Of a stretch of DNA of 64,000 nucleotides, positions 25,880 through 33,408 are shown piece by piece. The notes beneath the pieces were generated by a model, which saw nothing but the letters and a program-made list of their open reading frames with translations, did no database searches and was not told where the DNA came from. Origin of the DNA: Nocardioides agri (lineage in GTDB: Bacteria > Actinomycetota > Actinomycetes > Propionibacteriales > Nocardioidaceae). Positions within the stretch are counted from its first letter, which is position 1. Each line of letters begins with the position of its first letter. The stretch covers positions 1,305,708 through 1,369,707 of the forward strand of contig NZ_JACEIC010000002.1 in the NCBI RefSeq assembly GCF_013778305.1, in the 5' to 3' direction. A program made the position numbers and the translations under genes.

Positions 25880-26050
25880 GGAAGCCTCCATCGGGCAGTT
25901 TCTGGCAGGGGTCCTCGACTCGTGATCAGACCTGACTCCCCGGACGGGCACGCTGGTTCCTCACCCGCTTACCTCACTTTGGGGAGTCGTGCGTGCCGTC
26001 GCGCGGAACGGTGCCGCGGACCGGGCCGAGGCGGGCCATACTTCGGCATC

Positions 26051-26836
26051 GTGGACCTCCAGCTGACGGGCAAGCGCGCCTTCGTGACCGGCGGCAGCCG
26101 GGGCATCGGTCTCGCCATCGCGCGCGGCCTGGCCCGGGAGGGCGCCGTGGTCTCGATCGGTGCCCGGAACCCCGACGGGCTGGCAGCGGCCGTCGACGGA
26201 CTCGGCCAGGAGGGGTTGACGGTCCACCCGTACGTCGTGGACGTCCTGGACCAGGCCGGGCTCGCCGCGGTCGTGGCCCGGTCGGCCGAGGAGCGTGGCG
26301 GGCTCGACCTGGTCGTCACCAACGCCGGCGGCTCGCGCGGTGGCGGCCTGCAGACCTCCACCCCGGACGACTGGGCCCACACCCTCGACATCAACGTCGT
26401 GCACGCGGCCACCGCGATCAGAGCGGCAATCCCGTGGCTGGAGCGGTCCGGCCAGGGGGCGGCACTCGTGATCGGGTCCATCAGCGGCTGGAAGCCGCGG
26501 GCCAGCTCGTCGTACGCCGTCGCGAAGGCCGCCGAGATCCACCTCGCACCCACGCTCGCGGTCGAGCTGGCCCGCGAGCGGATCCGGGTGAACACGCTCA
26601 GTCCGGGCGCTGTCCTGTTCGAAGGCGGCCGGTGGGCAGCCACCCGGGCCAAGGACCCCGACGGCCACGACCGCTTCGTCGCCGACAACCTCCCCGGTGG
26701 CCGGCTCGTGACGCTCGAGGAGGTGGCCGACACGGCCTGCTTCCTGCTCAGCCCGCGCGCGTCCGGGATCAATGGCGCCCACATCGCCGTCGACGGCGCC
26801 CAGGACCGGCCCACCGACCGGCCCGTCTATCCCTGA
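26051..26836 (+). CDS. SDR family oxidoreductase
   Basis: A 261-residue classical short-chain dehydrogenase. RAFVTGGSRGIGLAIARGLA is the TGxxxGxG cofactor loop, followed by NAGGSRGGG, IGSISGWKPRASSSYAVAKAA with the Ser-Tyr-x-x-x-Lys triad, and RVNTLSPGAV. VDLQLTGKRAFV from GTG 26051 is the normal family start, and the long open frame upstream belongs to the opposite strand. It lies 125 bases before the lasso RRE gene, and a separate promoter may lie between them (TACCGT at 26905). It could supply a ketone/alcohol step to either system; substrate unknown. Confidence 0.9.
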   Translation: MDLQLTGKRAFVTGGSRGIGLAIARGLAREGAVVSIGARNPDGLAAAVDGLGQEGLTVHPYVVDVLDQAGLAAVVARSAEERGGLDLVVTNAGGSRGGGLQTSTPDDWAHTLDINVVHAATAIRAAIPWLERSGQGAALVIGSISGWKPRASSSYAVAKAAEIHLAPTLAVELARERIRVNTLSPGAVLFEGGRWAATRAKDPDGHDRFVADNLPGGRLVTLEEVADTACFLLSPRASGINGAHIAVDGAQDRPTDRPVYP

Positions 26837-26904
26837 GGCCCGTCGCATACACAATTCTGAGGAACCCGACCCGGAGCGCCACTCGGGGTGTGTCCCGTGC
26901 TCCA

Positions 26905-26910
26905 TACCGT
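26905..26910 (+). promoter_or_regulatory. Possible -10 box of the lasso operon
   Basis: TACCGT (in CCATACCGTTTG) lies about 50 bases before ATG 26962 and would give a leader of about 45 bases. No clear -35 hexamer was found. Weak evidence. Confidence 0.3.
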
Positions 26911-26961
26911 TTGGGCCAGGCCGCGCCGTGGGGGACGGTGCGAACGACCCGGACGGGAAAC

Positions 26962-27264
26962 ATGAGACTTCGCGTGGACGACATCACCTGGCGGGAGATC
27001 GACGGCGACCTCGTCATCCTCGACCTGCGCTCGTCGACCTACCTGACGGCCAACGCCAGCGCGACGGTGCTGATGCGGGAGCTTGCCGAGGACAGGACGT
27101 TGCAGCAGCTGATCGAGTCCCTGGCGGACGCCTACGACATCCCGCACCGGCGCGCCGAGGAGGACGTGCTGGCCTTCGTCGAGGACCTCGACGAACGCGG
27201 TCTGCTCGAGAGCGGGCGGCGCGACCGCCGCAAAGACCCCGTCGCCGCTTCCGGCGGCAGGTGA
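26962..27264 (+). CDS. Lasso peptide RRE protein (PqqD-like, B1)
   Basis: A 100-residue PqqD-family protein. MRLRVDDITWREIDGDLVILDLRSSTYLTANASATVLMREL is the winged-helix recognition element (strand pair and first helix of RRE domains), followed by a helical C-terminal half (LQQLIESLADAYDI, VLAFVEDLDERGLLES). In lasso pathways this protein binds the leader of the precursor and brings it to the B2 protease. It is a stand-alone B1, as in most actinobacterial lasso clusters. The precursor gene follows at 27291, 26 bases later, with a strong AGGAGG site. Confidence 0.93.
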   Translation: MRLRVDDITWREIDGDLVILDLRSSTYLTANASATVLMRELAEDRTLQQLIESLADAYDIPHRRAEEDVLAFVEDLDERGLLESGRRDRRKDPVAASGGR

Positions 27265-27290
27265 CCCCCGAGCACTAAGGAGGTGAAGCG

Positions 27291-27440
27291 GTGCACGAAC
27301 ACTATGAGTCACCCAAGCTGACGCAGGTCGGATCGGTCCTGGGACTGACCCAAGGAGAAGGTTTCCTGGGCTCGGACGACAACTTCGTCTTCCACATCGG
27401 TCGGATCACGATCGACATCCCGTACGGCACGGCCTCGTGA
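27291..27440 (+). CDS. Lasso peptide precursor (A)
   Basis: A 49-residue precursor starting at GTG 27291 behind an excellent AGGAGGTGA site. The leader MHEHYESPKLTQVGSVLGLT fits YxxPxLxxxGxxxxxT (Tyr5, Pro8, Leu10, Gly14, Thr20), the RRE-binding motif of lasso leaders. With Thr20 at position -2, cleavage after Gln21 gives a core of 28 residues starting GEGFLGSDDNF and ending YGTAS. Gly1 would be cyclised to the Asp at core position 8 or 9. The core ends in Ser, the residue phosphorylated by HPr-kinase-like lasso kinases such as PadeK, and such a kinase is encoded at 29106. Its stop overlaps the cyclase start (GTGA). Confidence 0.95.
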   Translation: MHEHYESPKLTQVGSVLGLTQGEGFLGSDDNFVFHIGRITIDIPYGTAS

Positions 27441-28663
27441 AGCTCGGCGAGGACCGGGGGGCTCGGCAGGACTCCTGCCGTCCCCCCGGTCGTCGTCGAG
27501 CCCCGTCGCCTGCCGACCCGTTCCTGCGTCCCGACCCGATGGAGGTCGCGACGGGCTGGGTCTACGGCTCCGTCCCACCGACGCCGCTGCCGCGCGCCAG
27601 CGCGACCCCACGCGCCGCACTCGACGACGCCATCCGCCCGGCCCTCGTCGCCGGTCGCTGCTACGTCACGTTCTCCGGCGGGCGCGACTCCTCCGCCGTC
27701 CTGGCGGCCGCGACCGCACTGGCCCGCCGGGAGGGGCACGCGCTCCCGGTCCCGATCACCCGCGTCTACGGCGACCTCCCCGAGACCGACGAGTCGGACT
27801 GGCAGCGCGCCGTCATCGACCACCTCGGACTCACCGAGTGGATCCGCCTCGAGCTCGGCGGCGGCGAGTCCGACCTGCTCGGCCCGGTCGCTCGCGCCAC
27901 GCTCGCGCAGCGCGGACTGCTGTGGCCGCCGGCCCTGCAGACGCACGGCGTCCTGTTCCAGCACCTCCGTGGCGGCTCCCTGCTGACCGGCGAAGGTGGC
28001 GACGCCGTGCTCGGCGCGCGCCGCGTCACCCCGCTCACGGGCCTCCTCCGCACCCGGCGCCCCGACCGCGCCCTGCTCAAGCACGCGGCGTACGCCGTCC
28101 TGCCGCGCCCGGGTCGCCGCCGGTTCGCTCGGCGAGCGTCGCAGGCCAGCCCGCAGCACCGCTGGCTGCGGCCCGCCGCGTTCGAGCAGCACGTGCGGCT
28201 CCTGTCCGCCGACATGGCCGCCGAGCCGCTCGACTACGGGGCGGCAACCCGGGCCATCCCCCGGCAGCGGGCCTTCGCCACCATCGTCCACAACCACACC
28301 GCGGCAGCCGCCGAGTACGGCGTCCGGGCATCCGATCCGTTGCTCGACCCGCGCTTCGTCGCGGCGCTCGCGCGCTTCGGCGGCCACACCGGCCTGCTCG
28401 GTCGCACGGCGACGATGCAGGCGCTGTTCTCCGACGTCCTCCCGGCGGCTGTCCTGGCGCGGACCACGAAGGCGTCGTTCAACCGGGCGCACGCCGGCGA
28501 GGCCACCCGCGAGTTCGCCCGGACATGGGACGGCAGCGGGGTCGACGAGGACCTGGTCGACCCCGAGCAGCTCCGCCGCGTCTGGCTCTCCGACCGGCCG
28601 ACGATGGCAACCGGTGTCCTGCTGCACAGCGCCTGGCTCGCGAGCGAGAGGGCGGCCGTGTGA
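27437..28663 (+). CDS. Lasso macrolactam synthetase (C, asparagine synthetase-like, short)
   Basis: A 408-residue AsnB-type protein. YVTFSGGRDSSAVLAAATAL at about 79-86 is the PP-loop ATP-binding motif SGGxDSS. LLTGEGGDAVLGARRV and RTTKASFNRAHAGEATREF follow as in lasso C proteins. It activates the side-chain carboxylate of core Asp8/9 as acyl-AMP for closure by Gly1. The usual N-terminal glutaminase domain is missing: only about 75 residues, rich in Arg and Pro, precede the synthetase domain, and no Cys1 is present. Many lasso C proteins keep a defunct glutaminase domain, so this one is unusually short. Confidence 0.92.
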   Translation: MKLGEDRGARQDSCRPPGRRRAPSPADPFLRPDPMEVATGWVYGSVPPTPLPRASATPRAALDDAIRPALVAGRCYVTFSGGRDSSAVLAAATALARREGHALPVPITRVYGDLPETDESDWQRAVIDHLGLTEWIRLELGGGESDLLGPVARATLAQRGLLWPPALQTHGVLFQHLRGGSLLTGEGGDAVLGARRVTPLTGLLRTRRPDRALLKHAAYAVLPRPGRRRFARRASQASPQHRWLRPAAFEQHVRLLSADMAAEPLDYGAATRAIPRQRAFATIVHNHTAAAAEYGVRASDPLLDPRFVAALARFGGHTGLLGRTATMQALFSDVLPAAVLARTTKASFNRAHAGEATREFARTWDGSGVDEDLVDPEQLRRVWLSDRPTMATGVLLHSAWLASERAAV

Positions 28664-29109
28664 TGCCCCGCGTACCCCGGGTCCGGTTGGCGGAGGTGCC
28701 GGCGCTCCTGGCGGCCGCCGCCGCGGCCGCGGTGGTCGAGGCCGGCCTGCGGGTCACCACCCTGCCTGGCCTGGCCCGGGCCCTGGGGGCGCCGCTCGCG
28801 GTCGGCCTGGAGTCCTACGTGAAGCCGGCCGGCGACGCTGCCCTCCCCGAGTGGGCGCAGGTCCGCGTGCGCGCCGCTCGCCGCGTCCTCCAGCACTGGC
28901 CCTTCGGCGACACCTGCCTGCGCCAGGCGCTGGTGACCGGCTGGCTGCTGCGCCGGCTCCGACCGTCGCTCCACCTCGGTGTCGCGAAGGTCGACGGCGA
29001 GGTGCGCGCCCATGCCTGGCTGCTCGTCGACGGGATGGCCGTCGACCCGCGGTTCGCGGTGTCGTCGTACCAACCCCTGGTGAGCGCTCGGACGGGACCG
29101 GCCGGATGA
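28663..29109 (+). CDS. Lasso leader peptidase (B2, transglutaminase-like)
   Basis: A 148-residue cysteine peptidase of the lasso B2/McjB C-domain family. WPFGDTCLRQALVTGWLLRRL contains the catalytic Cys (about residue 85). The His is in VRAHAWLLVDGMAVD (about 117), with an Asp of the triad just after it (123 or 128). The N-terminal helices (RLAEVPALLAAAAAAAVVEAGLRVTT) and LGVAKVDGEVRAH are typical. It removes the leader so the core N-terminus becomes free for cyclisation. ATG 28663 shares one base with the upstream stop. Confidence 0.93.
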   Translation: MPRVPRVRLAEVPALLAAAAAAAVVEAGLRVTTLPGLARALGAPLAVGLESYVKPAGDAALPEWAQVRVRAARRVLQHWPFGDTCLRQALVTGWLLRRLRPSLHLGVAKVDGEVRAHAWLLVDGMAVDPRFAVSSYQPLVSARTGPAG

Positions 29110-30086
29110 GCGCCCCCACGACCCGGATCTACGGGCTCACCATCCGATCCCAGGTCCCGCTGCACCAGGACCGACCCGCCCTCGCGGGGATGCCCGTCGA
29201 CCTCGAGGTCCTGCTGGGGGAGCCCGCGGCGCCGGTGCGATCGACCCCGCCGGGCCGCCTGCTCCTCGACCTGAGCGGGAGTCGGCGCTACTACGCCGCG
29301 AGCGTCGACGCCGACGGGTTCCACCTCCGGTTCTTCGGCACGTGCGACGTCGACATCGACCCCGGCCTGGGTCGGGCCACCGTGCACCCGGTGCCGACCG
29401 CCGACCCGGACCTGGTGTCGGTGCTCGTGAGCGGGACGGTGCTGGCCTTCGTGCTGGCCATGCGCGGCGAGGCGGTGCTGCACGCGAGTGCCGTGCAGGT
29501 CGGCGACGCGGCCCTGGCCTTCGTCGGCGCCTCAGGCATGGGCAAGTCCACGATGGCGACGCTGCTGTGCGCGGCTGGCGCTCGACTGGTCACCGACGAC
29601 GTGCTGAGGGTCGACACGACCGGGTCCGTGCCCCGGTGCTCCCTCGGAGCGACCGAGCTGCGACTTCGCAAGGGCGCCGAGGTCCTGGCCGGCCGGTTCT
29701 CGAGCACCGGCCCGACCCTGCGTACGACCGGCGACGGGCGCCGGGCCCTGGGTCCGTCAGCGTCGACGACCGAGGGCCTCCCGCTCGCCGGACTGGTCGT
29801 CCCGCTGCCCGACCACTCCCCCGATCGACGTGCCGTCGAGCTGACCCGGCTGGCACCCTCCGAGGCGCTGGTCCTGCTCGCCCAGTTCCCCCGGGTGCTC
29901 GGGTGGCAGGACGACCAGGTGCGCCGCAGCACGTTCCAGCAGCTCGCTGACGTCGTCGACCGGGTGCCGGTCCACCTCGCCCGGCTGCCCTGGGGGCCGC
30001 CGTTCGCGGACGACGTCGTCCCGTCCGTCCTGCGCGCGACCGGGCTGGGCTCGGACGGGCTCGTCGATCAGGGACTCGCGTCGTGA
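29106..30086 (+). CDS. HPr kinase-like lasso peptide kinase
   Basis: A 326-residue kinase of the HPrK/P superfamily. AFVGASGMGKSTMATLLCAAG at about 141-149 is the P-loop, followed by LVTDDVLRVD (HPrK-type acidic motif). GGCxLP-like MRGEAVLHASAVQVGD precedes the P-loop. Kinases of this type (PadeK, ThcoK) phosphorylate the C-terminal Ser of lasso precursors, and the precursor here ends in Ser. It overlaps B2 by four bases. It is converted into a tailoring step together with the nucleotidyltransferase on the other strand. Confidence 0.88.
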   Translation: MSAPTTRIYGLTIRSQVPLHQDRPALAGMPVDLEVLLGEPAAPVRSTPPGRLLLDLSGSRRYYAASVDADGFHLRFFGTCDVDIDPGLGRATVHPVPTADPDLVSVLVSGTVLAFVLAMRGEAVLHASAVQVGDAALAFVGASGMGKSTMATLLCAAGARLVTDDVLRVDTTGSVPRCSLGATELRLRKGAEVLAGRFSSTGPTLRTTGDGRRALGPSASTTEGLPLAGLVVPLPDHSPDRRAVELTRLAPSEALVLLAQFPRVLGWQDDQVRRSTFQQLADVVDRVPVHLARLPWGPPFADDVVPSVLRATGLGSDGLVDQGLAS

Positions 30087-30096
30087 CCGACCACCG

Positions 30097-31227
30097 TCAC
30101 TGCTGCGCTGCCGGACGACGGGAGACCCGTTCCACCTCGGCGAACCAGGTCGCGACGTCCCTGCGTCCTGCCGGCCCGACGGCCGCCGCGGTGGGGGCCC
30201 GACGCGCCCTGTTCAACGCACCCAGGAAGGCGTTCCGCATCGCCGTCCATGCCGTCGCCGAGGCACTCGGCCGAGCCGCCCGCGCGACCAGTCGCGGCCA
30301 GGAGGCTTCGCGCCGCACCGCAGGGACCGGCAACACGGAGTCGACCGCCGCCATCAGCCTCCCGAAGTTGCGCGAGAGGCCGAGCCTTCGTCCCAGGTCA
30401 GACGGCACCGGCGTGCCCAGGACCCGTTCGGCCCGCCCGAGCACCAGCCAGACCTGGGGCCCCGCTCCCCACGACCGGGCCCGCCGGACGACCTCGTCCC
30501 AGTCGTCGACCCGGCGTGCCGCCTGGTCCACGTCCAGCAGGTGGAGCAGGCGCACCGCGCCCGAGAGCGCGGCGTGGTGGCACAGGTGCACCAGGGTGTC
30601 GACGGGGTCGAGCGTGCGCACCTCGACCGGTCCGACCATCAGCGGGACGCTGCGCTCGATCAGCTCGGAGGTGGGGGCGTTGAACCTGCCGCGGAGGGTC
30701 TCCGACAGCACCAGCGACCAGTGCAGGTCGACGACCGCTCCTCCGGCCCGGCCGAGCTCCAGCTCGCCGGCCACCTCGCCGTTGAGCAGGTCGTCGGAGG
30801 TCGCCAGGACGTGCCACCCCGAGTCGAGCAGGCGCTCCCCTGCGTGCCGCACGTCCGCCGGGGCGACCAGGACGTCGAGGTCGTTGTACGACCTGAGGCC
30901 CGCGACGGGGTGGAGCGACTCGGACAGGACCGGTCCCTTCACGACCAGCCACGGGGTGCCCGCGAGCGTGCTCGCGATGGCCGCCAAGGAGGCGGTGACC
31001 CGGACGTGCTGGTTCAGCGCGTGGTCCCGGTCCTCGCGGAGGAGCGCCGCGAGATCCGGTCGGGCATCTCGCAGCGCGACGTGCGCGAGCGGTGCGATGC
31101 GGTGGAAGCGCACCGCCCGGACCAGCTCGCCCCCGACGTCGACGGACCGGGGCAGGTCGGGGGCGCGGCCCCGGCACACGTCGACGCACGCTGCATCGAC
31201 GGCACGACGAATGGTCCTGTCCACCAC
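30097..31227 (-). CDS. Lasso-associated nucleotidyltransferase-like protein (PF14907 type)
   Basis: A 376-residue protein of the NTP_transf_5-like family. PWLVVKGPVLSESLHPVAGLRSYNDLDVLVAPADVRHAGERLL has the GxRxxxDxD motif, then VVDLHWSLVLSETLRGRF and HLCHHAALSGAVRLLHLLDVDQAAR. Relatives (PsmN in pseudomycoidin clusters) act on phosphorylated lasso peptides and attach sugars. Here it lies on the opposite strand, convergent with the kinase, so it has its own promoter in the 31228-31359 gap. GTG 31227 (or 31224) follows GTGGAGAC. The rest of a very long open frame upstream is a shadow of the ABC gene. Confidence 0.85.
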   Translation of the reverse strand: MVDRTIRRAVDAACVDVCRGRAPDLPRSVDVGGELVRAVRFHRIAPLAHVALRDARPDLAALLREDRDHALNQHVRVTASLAAIASTLAGTPWLVVKGPVLSESLHPVAGLRSYNDLDVLVAPADVRHAGERLLDSGWHVLATSDDLLNGEVAGELELGRAGGAVVDLHWSLVLSETLRGRFNAPTSELIERSVPLMVGPVEVRTLDPVDTLVHLCHHAALSGAVRLLHLLDVDQAARRVDDWDEVVRRARSWGAGPQVWLVLGRAERVLGTPVPSDLGRRLGLSRNFGRLMAAVDSVLPVPAVRREASWPRLVARAARPSASATAWTAMRNAFLGALNRARRAPTAAAVGPAGRRDVATWFAEVERVSRRPAAQQ

Positions 31228-31300
31228 TGCGTCTCCACTGTCCTTCCCGACGGGATCGGCGAGCCACCGCCACGCTAGCCCAACCGGCCCCGACGGCGGA

Positions 31301-31322
31301 CGGTCTCGGGAGAACGAGACCG
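31301..31322. promoter_or_regulatory. Perfect inverted repeat between divergent lasso genes
   Basis: CGGTCTCG (31301-31308) and CGAGACCG (31315-31322) flank GGAGAA. It lies in the divergent gap between the nucleotidyltransferase (start 31227, -) and the ABC exporter (start 31360, +). It could be an operator or a hairpin in the exporter leader. Confidence 0.45.
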
Positions 31323-31359
31323 GGCGAGCCGAGGGGCCGCGACGCGAGGGGGTGACCCG

Positions 31360-33408
31360 GTGAGCCGCGGGGTCGAGCCATCGGACCCGCTCGCGCTCCA
31401 GGTCGCCGCGCGGTCGGGCAGCCGGTCCGCGGGCCGGCTCGGCGCCCTCGTGCGCCGCAGCCTGTCCCTGGTCTGGGCCTCCGGACGGGGGATCCTCGTC
31501 GCGCTGATCGCCGTCCAGCTCCTGGCCGCTGCTGCCTTGGCGGCCCAGGTGGTCGCCGTCGAGCGGGTGCTGAACGGGGTCATCGACGCGGTCGACGGCA
31601 CGGTGCTCGACTCGGCGCTGCTGCCGGTCATCGCCCTGGCGGCGTGCTCGGCGCTCGCGGCTGCGGCGTCCGCCGTCCAGGGCCAGCTCCAGCGGCTCCT
31701 CGGCGAGTCCGTCGCCCGCACGATGTGGGGGAAGGTGCTGGGCGTGGCCACCGGTGTCGGCCTCCGGCACTTCGAGTCGCCCGAGTTCTACAACCGCCTC
31801 AACCGGGTCCAGACCAACGCGCTGGTGCGGCCCTACCAGGTCACCCAGGGCCTGCTCTCCATGGGCAGCGCTCTCGCAGCGAGCGTGGCCCTCGGCATCA
31901 CCCTGATCGCGATCTCCCCGCTGCTGCTGCCCCTGGTCGTGGTCGCCGGCGTCCCGCTCCTGCTCACCAGCGCCCGCGAGTCGCGCATCGAGTTCGACTT
32001 CTCGGTGCGCCAGACCCCGGCCGTCCGGCTCCGCAGCTACTTCGCCCTGCTGCAGAGCGGGCGCGACGAGGCCAAGGAGGTGCGTGCCTTCGGGCTCACC
32101 GACTGGCTCGCCGCCCGCTTCGACGCGTTGTACGGCGCGTACCTGCACGACCTGCGGGCCCATGTGCTGCGCCGGGGCGTGCTCAGCCTCATCGGTCAGC
32201 TGGGCTCGGCACTCGTGCTCGGGGCCACGCTGATCGCGCTCGTGGTGCTCATCGACCGCGGCGACATCGACGTCGCGGCCGCCGGTGCCGCGATCGTCGC
32301 CATCCGCCTCCTCGCGACCCAGGTGCAGGCGGTGTTCCGCGGCGCGCAGTCGGTCTTCGAGTCCGGGCTCTTCCTCGACGACCTCGAGCAGTTCCTCGCG
32401 CTCGGCGAGTCCGCGACCGACGACGCCGACGGTCCGGACGCGCCGGACGGGTTCGACGTGGTGCGGGTCGAGGACGTCCGGTTCCGCTACCCCGACGCCG
32501 ACCGGGACGCGCTGTGCGGCGTCGACGTGGAGCTGCGCGCGGGCGAGGTGGTCGCCCTCGTCGGCGAGAACGGCTCGGGCAAGACGACACTGGCCAAGGT
32601 CCTGGCGGGGCTCTACGAGCCCGACGGCGGGCGAGTGACCTGGGACGCGCAGGACGTGGCCTCGTTCGGCGCTGCGAGCCTGCGCCGGCGCATCGCCGTG
32701 GTGTTCCAGGACTTCGTGCGCTACGCGCTGCCGGCGACCGACAACATCGCGCTCGGCCGCGTCGACGTCCCCGTCGAGCCCGCGCGGGTGCGGTCCGCGG
32801 CGGCGGCAGCCGGCGCCGAGGGCCTGCTCGACGCCCTCCCCAACGGCTTCGACACCGTGCTCTCCCGGCTGTTCGCAGGCGGCACCGACCTGTCGGGCGG
32901 CCAGTGGCAGCGGGTGGCGCTCGCGCGCTCGTTCTACCGGGACGCCCCACTCGTCATCCTCGACGAGCCGAGCTCCTCGCTCGACCCGCGCGCCGAGCAC
33001 GACCTGTTCGCCACGCTCCGGGACTCGCTGCGCGGGCGCACCGCACTCTTCATCTCGCACCGGTTCTCGACCGTCCGGGGCGCGGACCGCATCTACGTGC
33101 TCCACGAGGGCCGGATCGCGGAGCAGGGCACGCACGACGAGCTCATGACCCGTGACGGGCGGTACGCCGAGCTGTTCCGGCTGCAGTCCGAGCTCCGGAT
33201 CACCGGGGACGAGGCCGGCATCCCGGCGGCGCCGGACGGCTCGGCGTACCCAATGACGATGAAGGCGACGGCGTTCCCCCAGGTGGACGTGCCGGCCCCG
33301 GCAGAGTCCTCTCAGCAAGCGCACGATCCCGGAGGTTCGCAGCCGCGGCTCGGGTCCGTTCCAGCGCTGCACCACCGGAGGGAGACCTGGACTGATGATC
33401 GAGTGTGA
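31360..33408 (+). CDS. ABC exporter, half-transporter with fused permease and ATPase (lasso D-type)
   Basis: A 682-residue protein with an N-terminal membrane domain of about six helices (LVWASGRGILVALIAVQLLAAAALAA ... VALGITLIAISPLLLPLVVV ... SALVLGATLIALVVLID) and a C-terminal ATPase. Walker A GENGSGKTT is at about 402, the signature LSGGQWQRVALAR at about 511, and Walker B LVILDEPSSSLDPRA near 530. GTG 31360 follows a GGGG-rich stretch. It probably exports the mature peptide and gives immunity. Its 3' end overlaps the next gene by 14 bases. Confidence 0.9.
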   Translation: MSRGVEPSDPLALQVAARSGSRSAGRLGALVRRSLSLVWASGRGILVALIAVQLLAAAALAAQVVAVERVLNGVIDAVDGTVLDSALLPVIALAACSALAAAASAVQGQLQRLLGESVARTMWGKVLGVATGVGLRHFESPEFYNRLNRVQTNALVRPYQVTQGLLSMGSALAASVALGITLIAISPLLLPLVVVAGVPLLLTSARESRIEFDFSVRQTPAVRLRSYFALLQSGRDEAKEVRAFGLTDWLAARFDALYGAYLHDLRAHVLRRGVLSLIGQLGSALVLGATLIALVVLIDRGDIDVAAAGAAIVAIRLLATQVQAVFRGAQSVFESGLFLDDLEQFLALGESATDDADGPDAPDGFDVVRVEDVRFRYPDADRDALCGVDVELRAGEVVALVGENGSGKTTLAKVLAGLYEPDGGRVTWDAQDVASFGAASLRRRIAVVFQDFVRYALPATDNIALGRVDVPVEPARVRSAAAAAGAEGLLDALPNGFDTVLSRLFAGGTDLSGGQWQRVALARSFYRDAPLVILDEPSSSLDPRAEHDLFATLRDSLRGRTALFISHRFSTVRGADRIYVLHEGRIAEQGTHDELMTRDGRYAELFRLQSELRITGDEAGIPAAPDGSAYPMTMKATAFPQVDVPAPAESSQQAHDPGGSQPRLGSVPALHHRRETWTDDRV

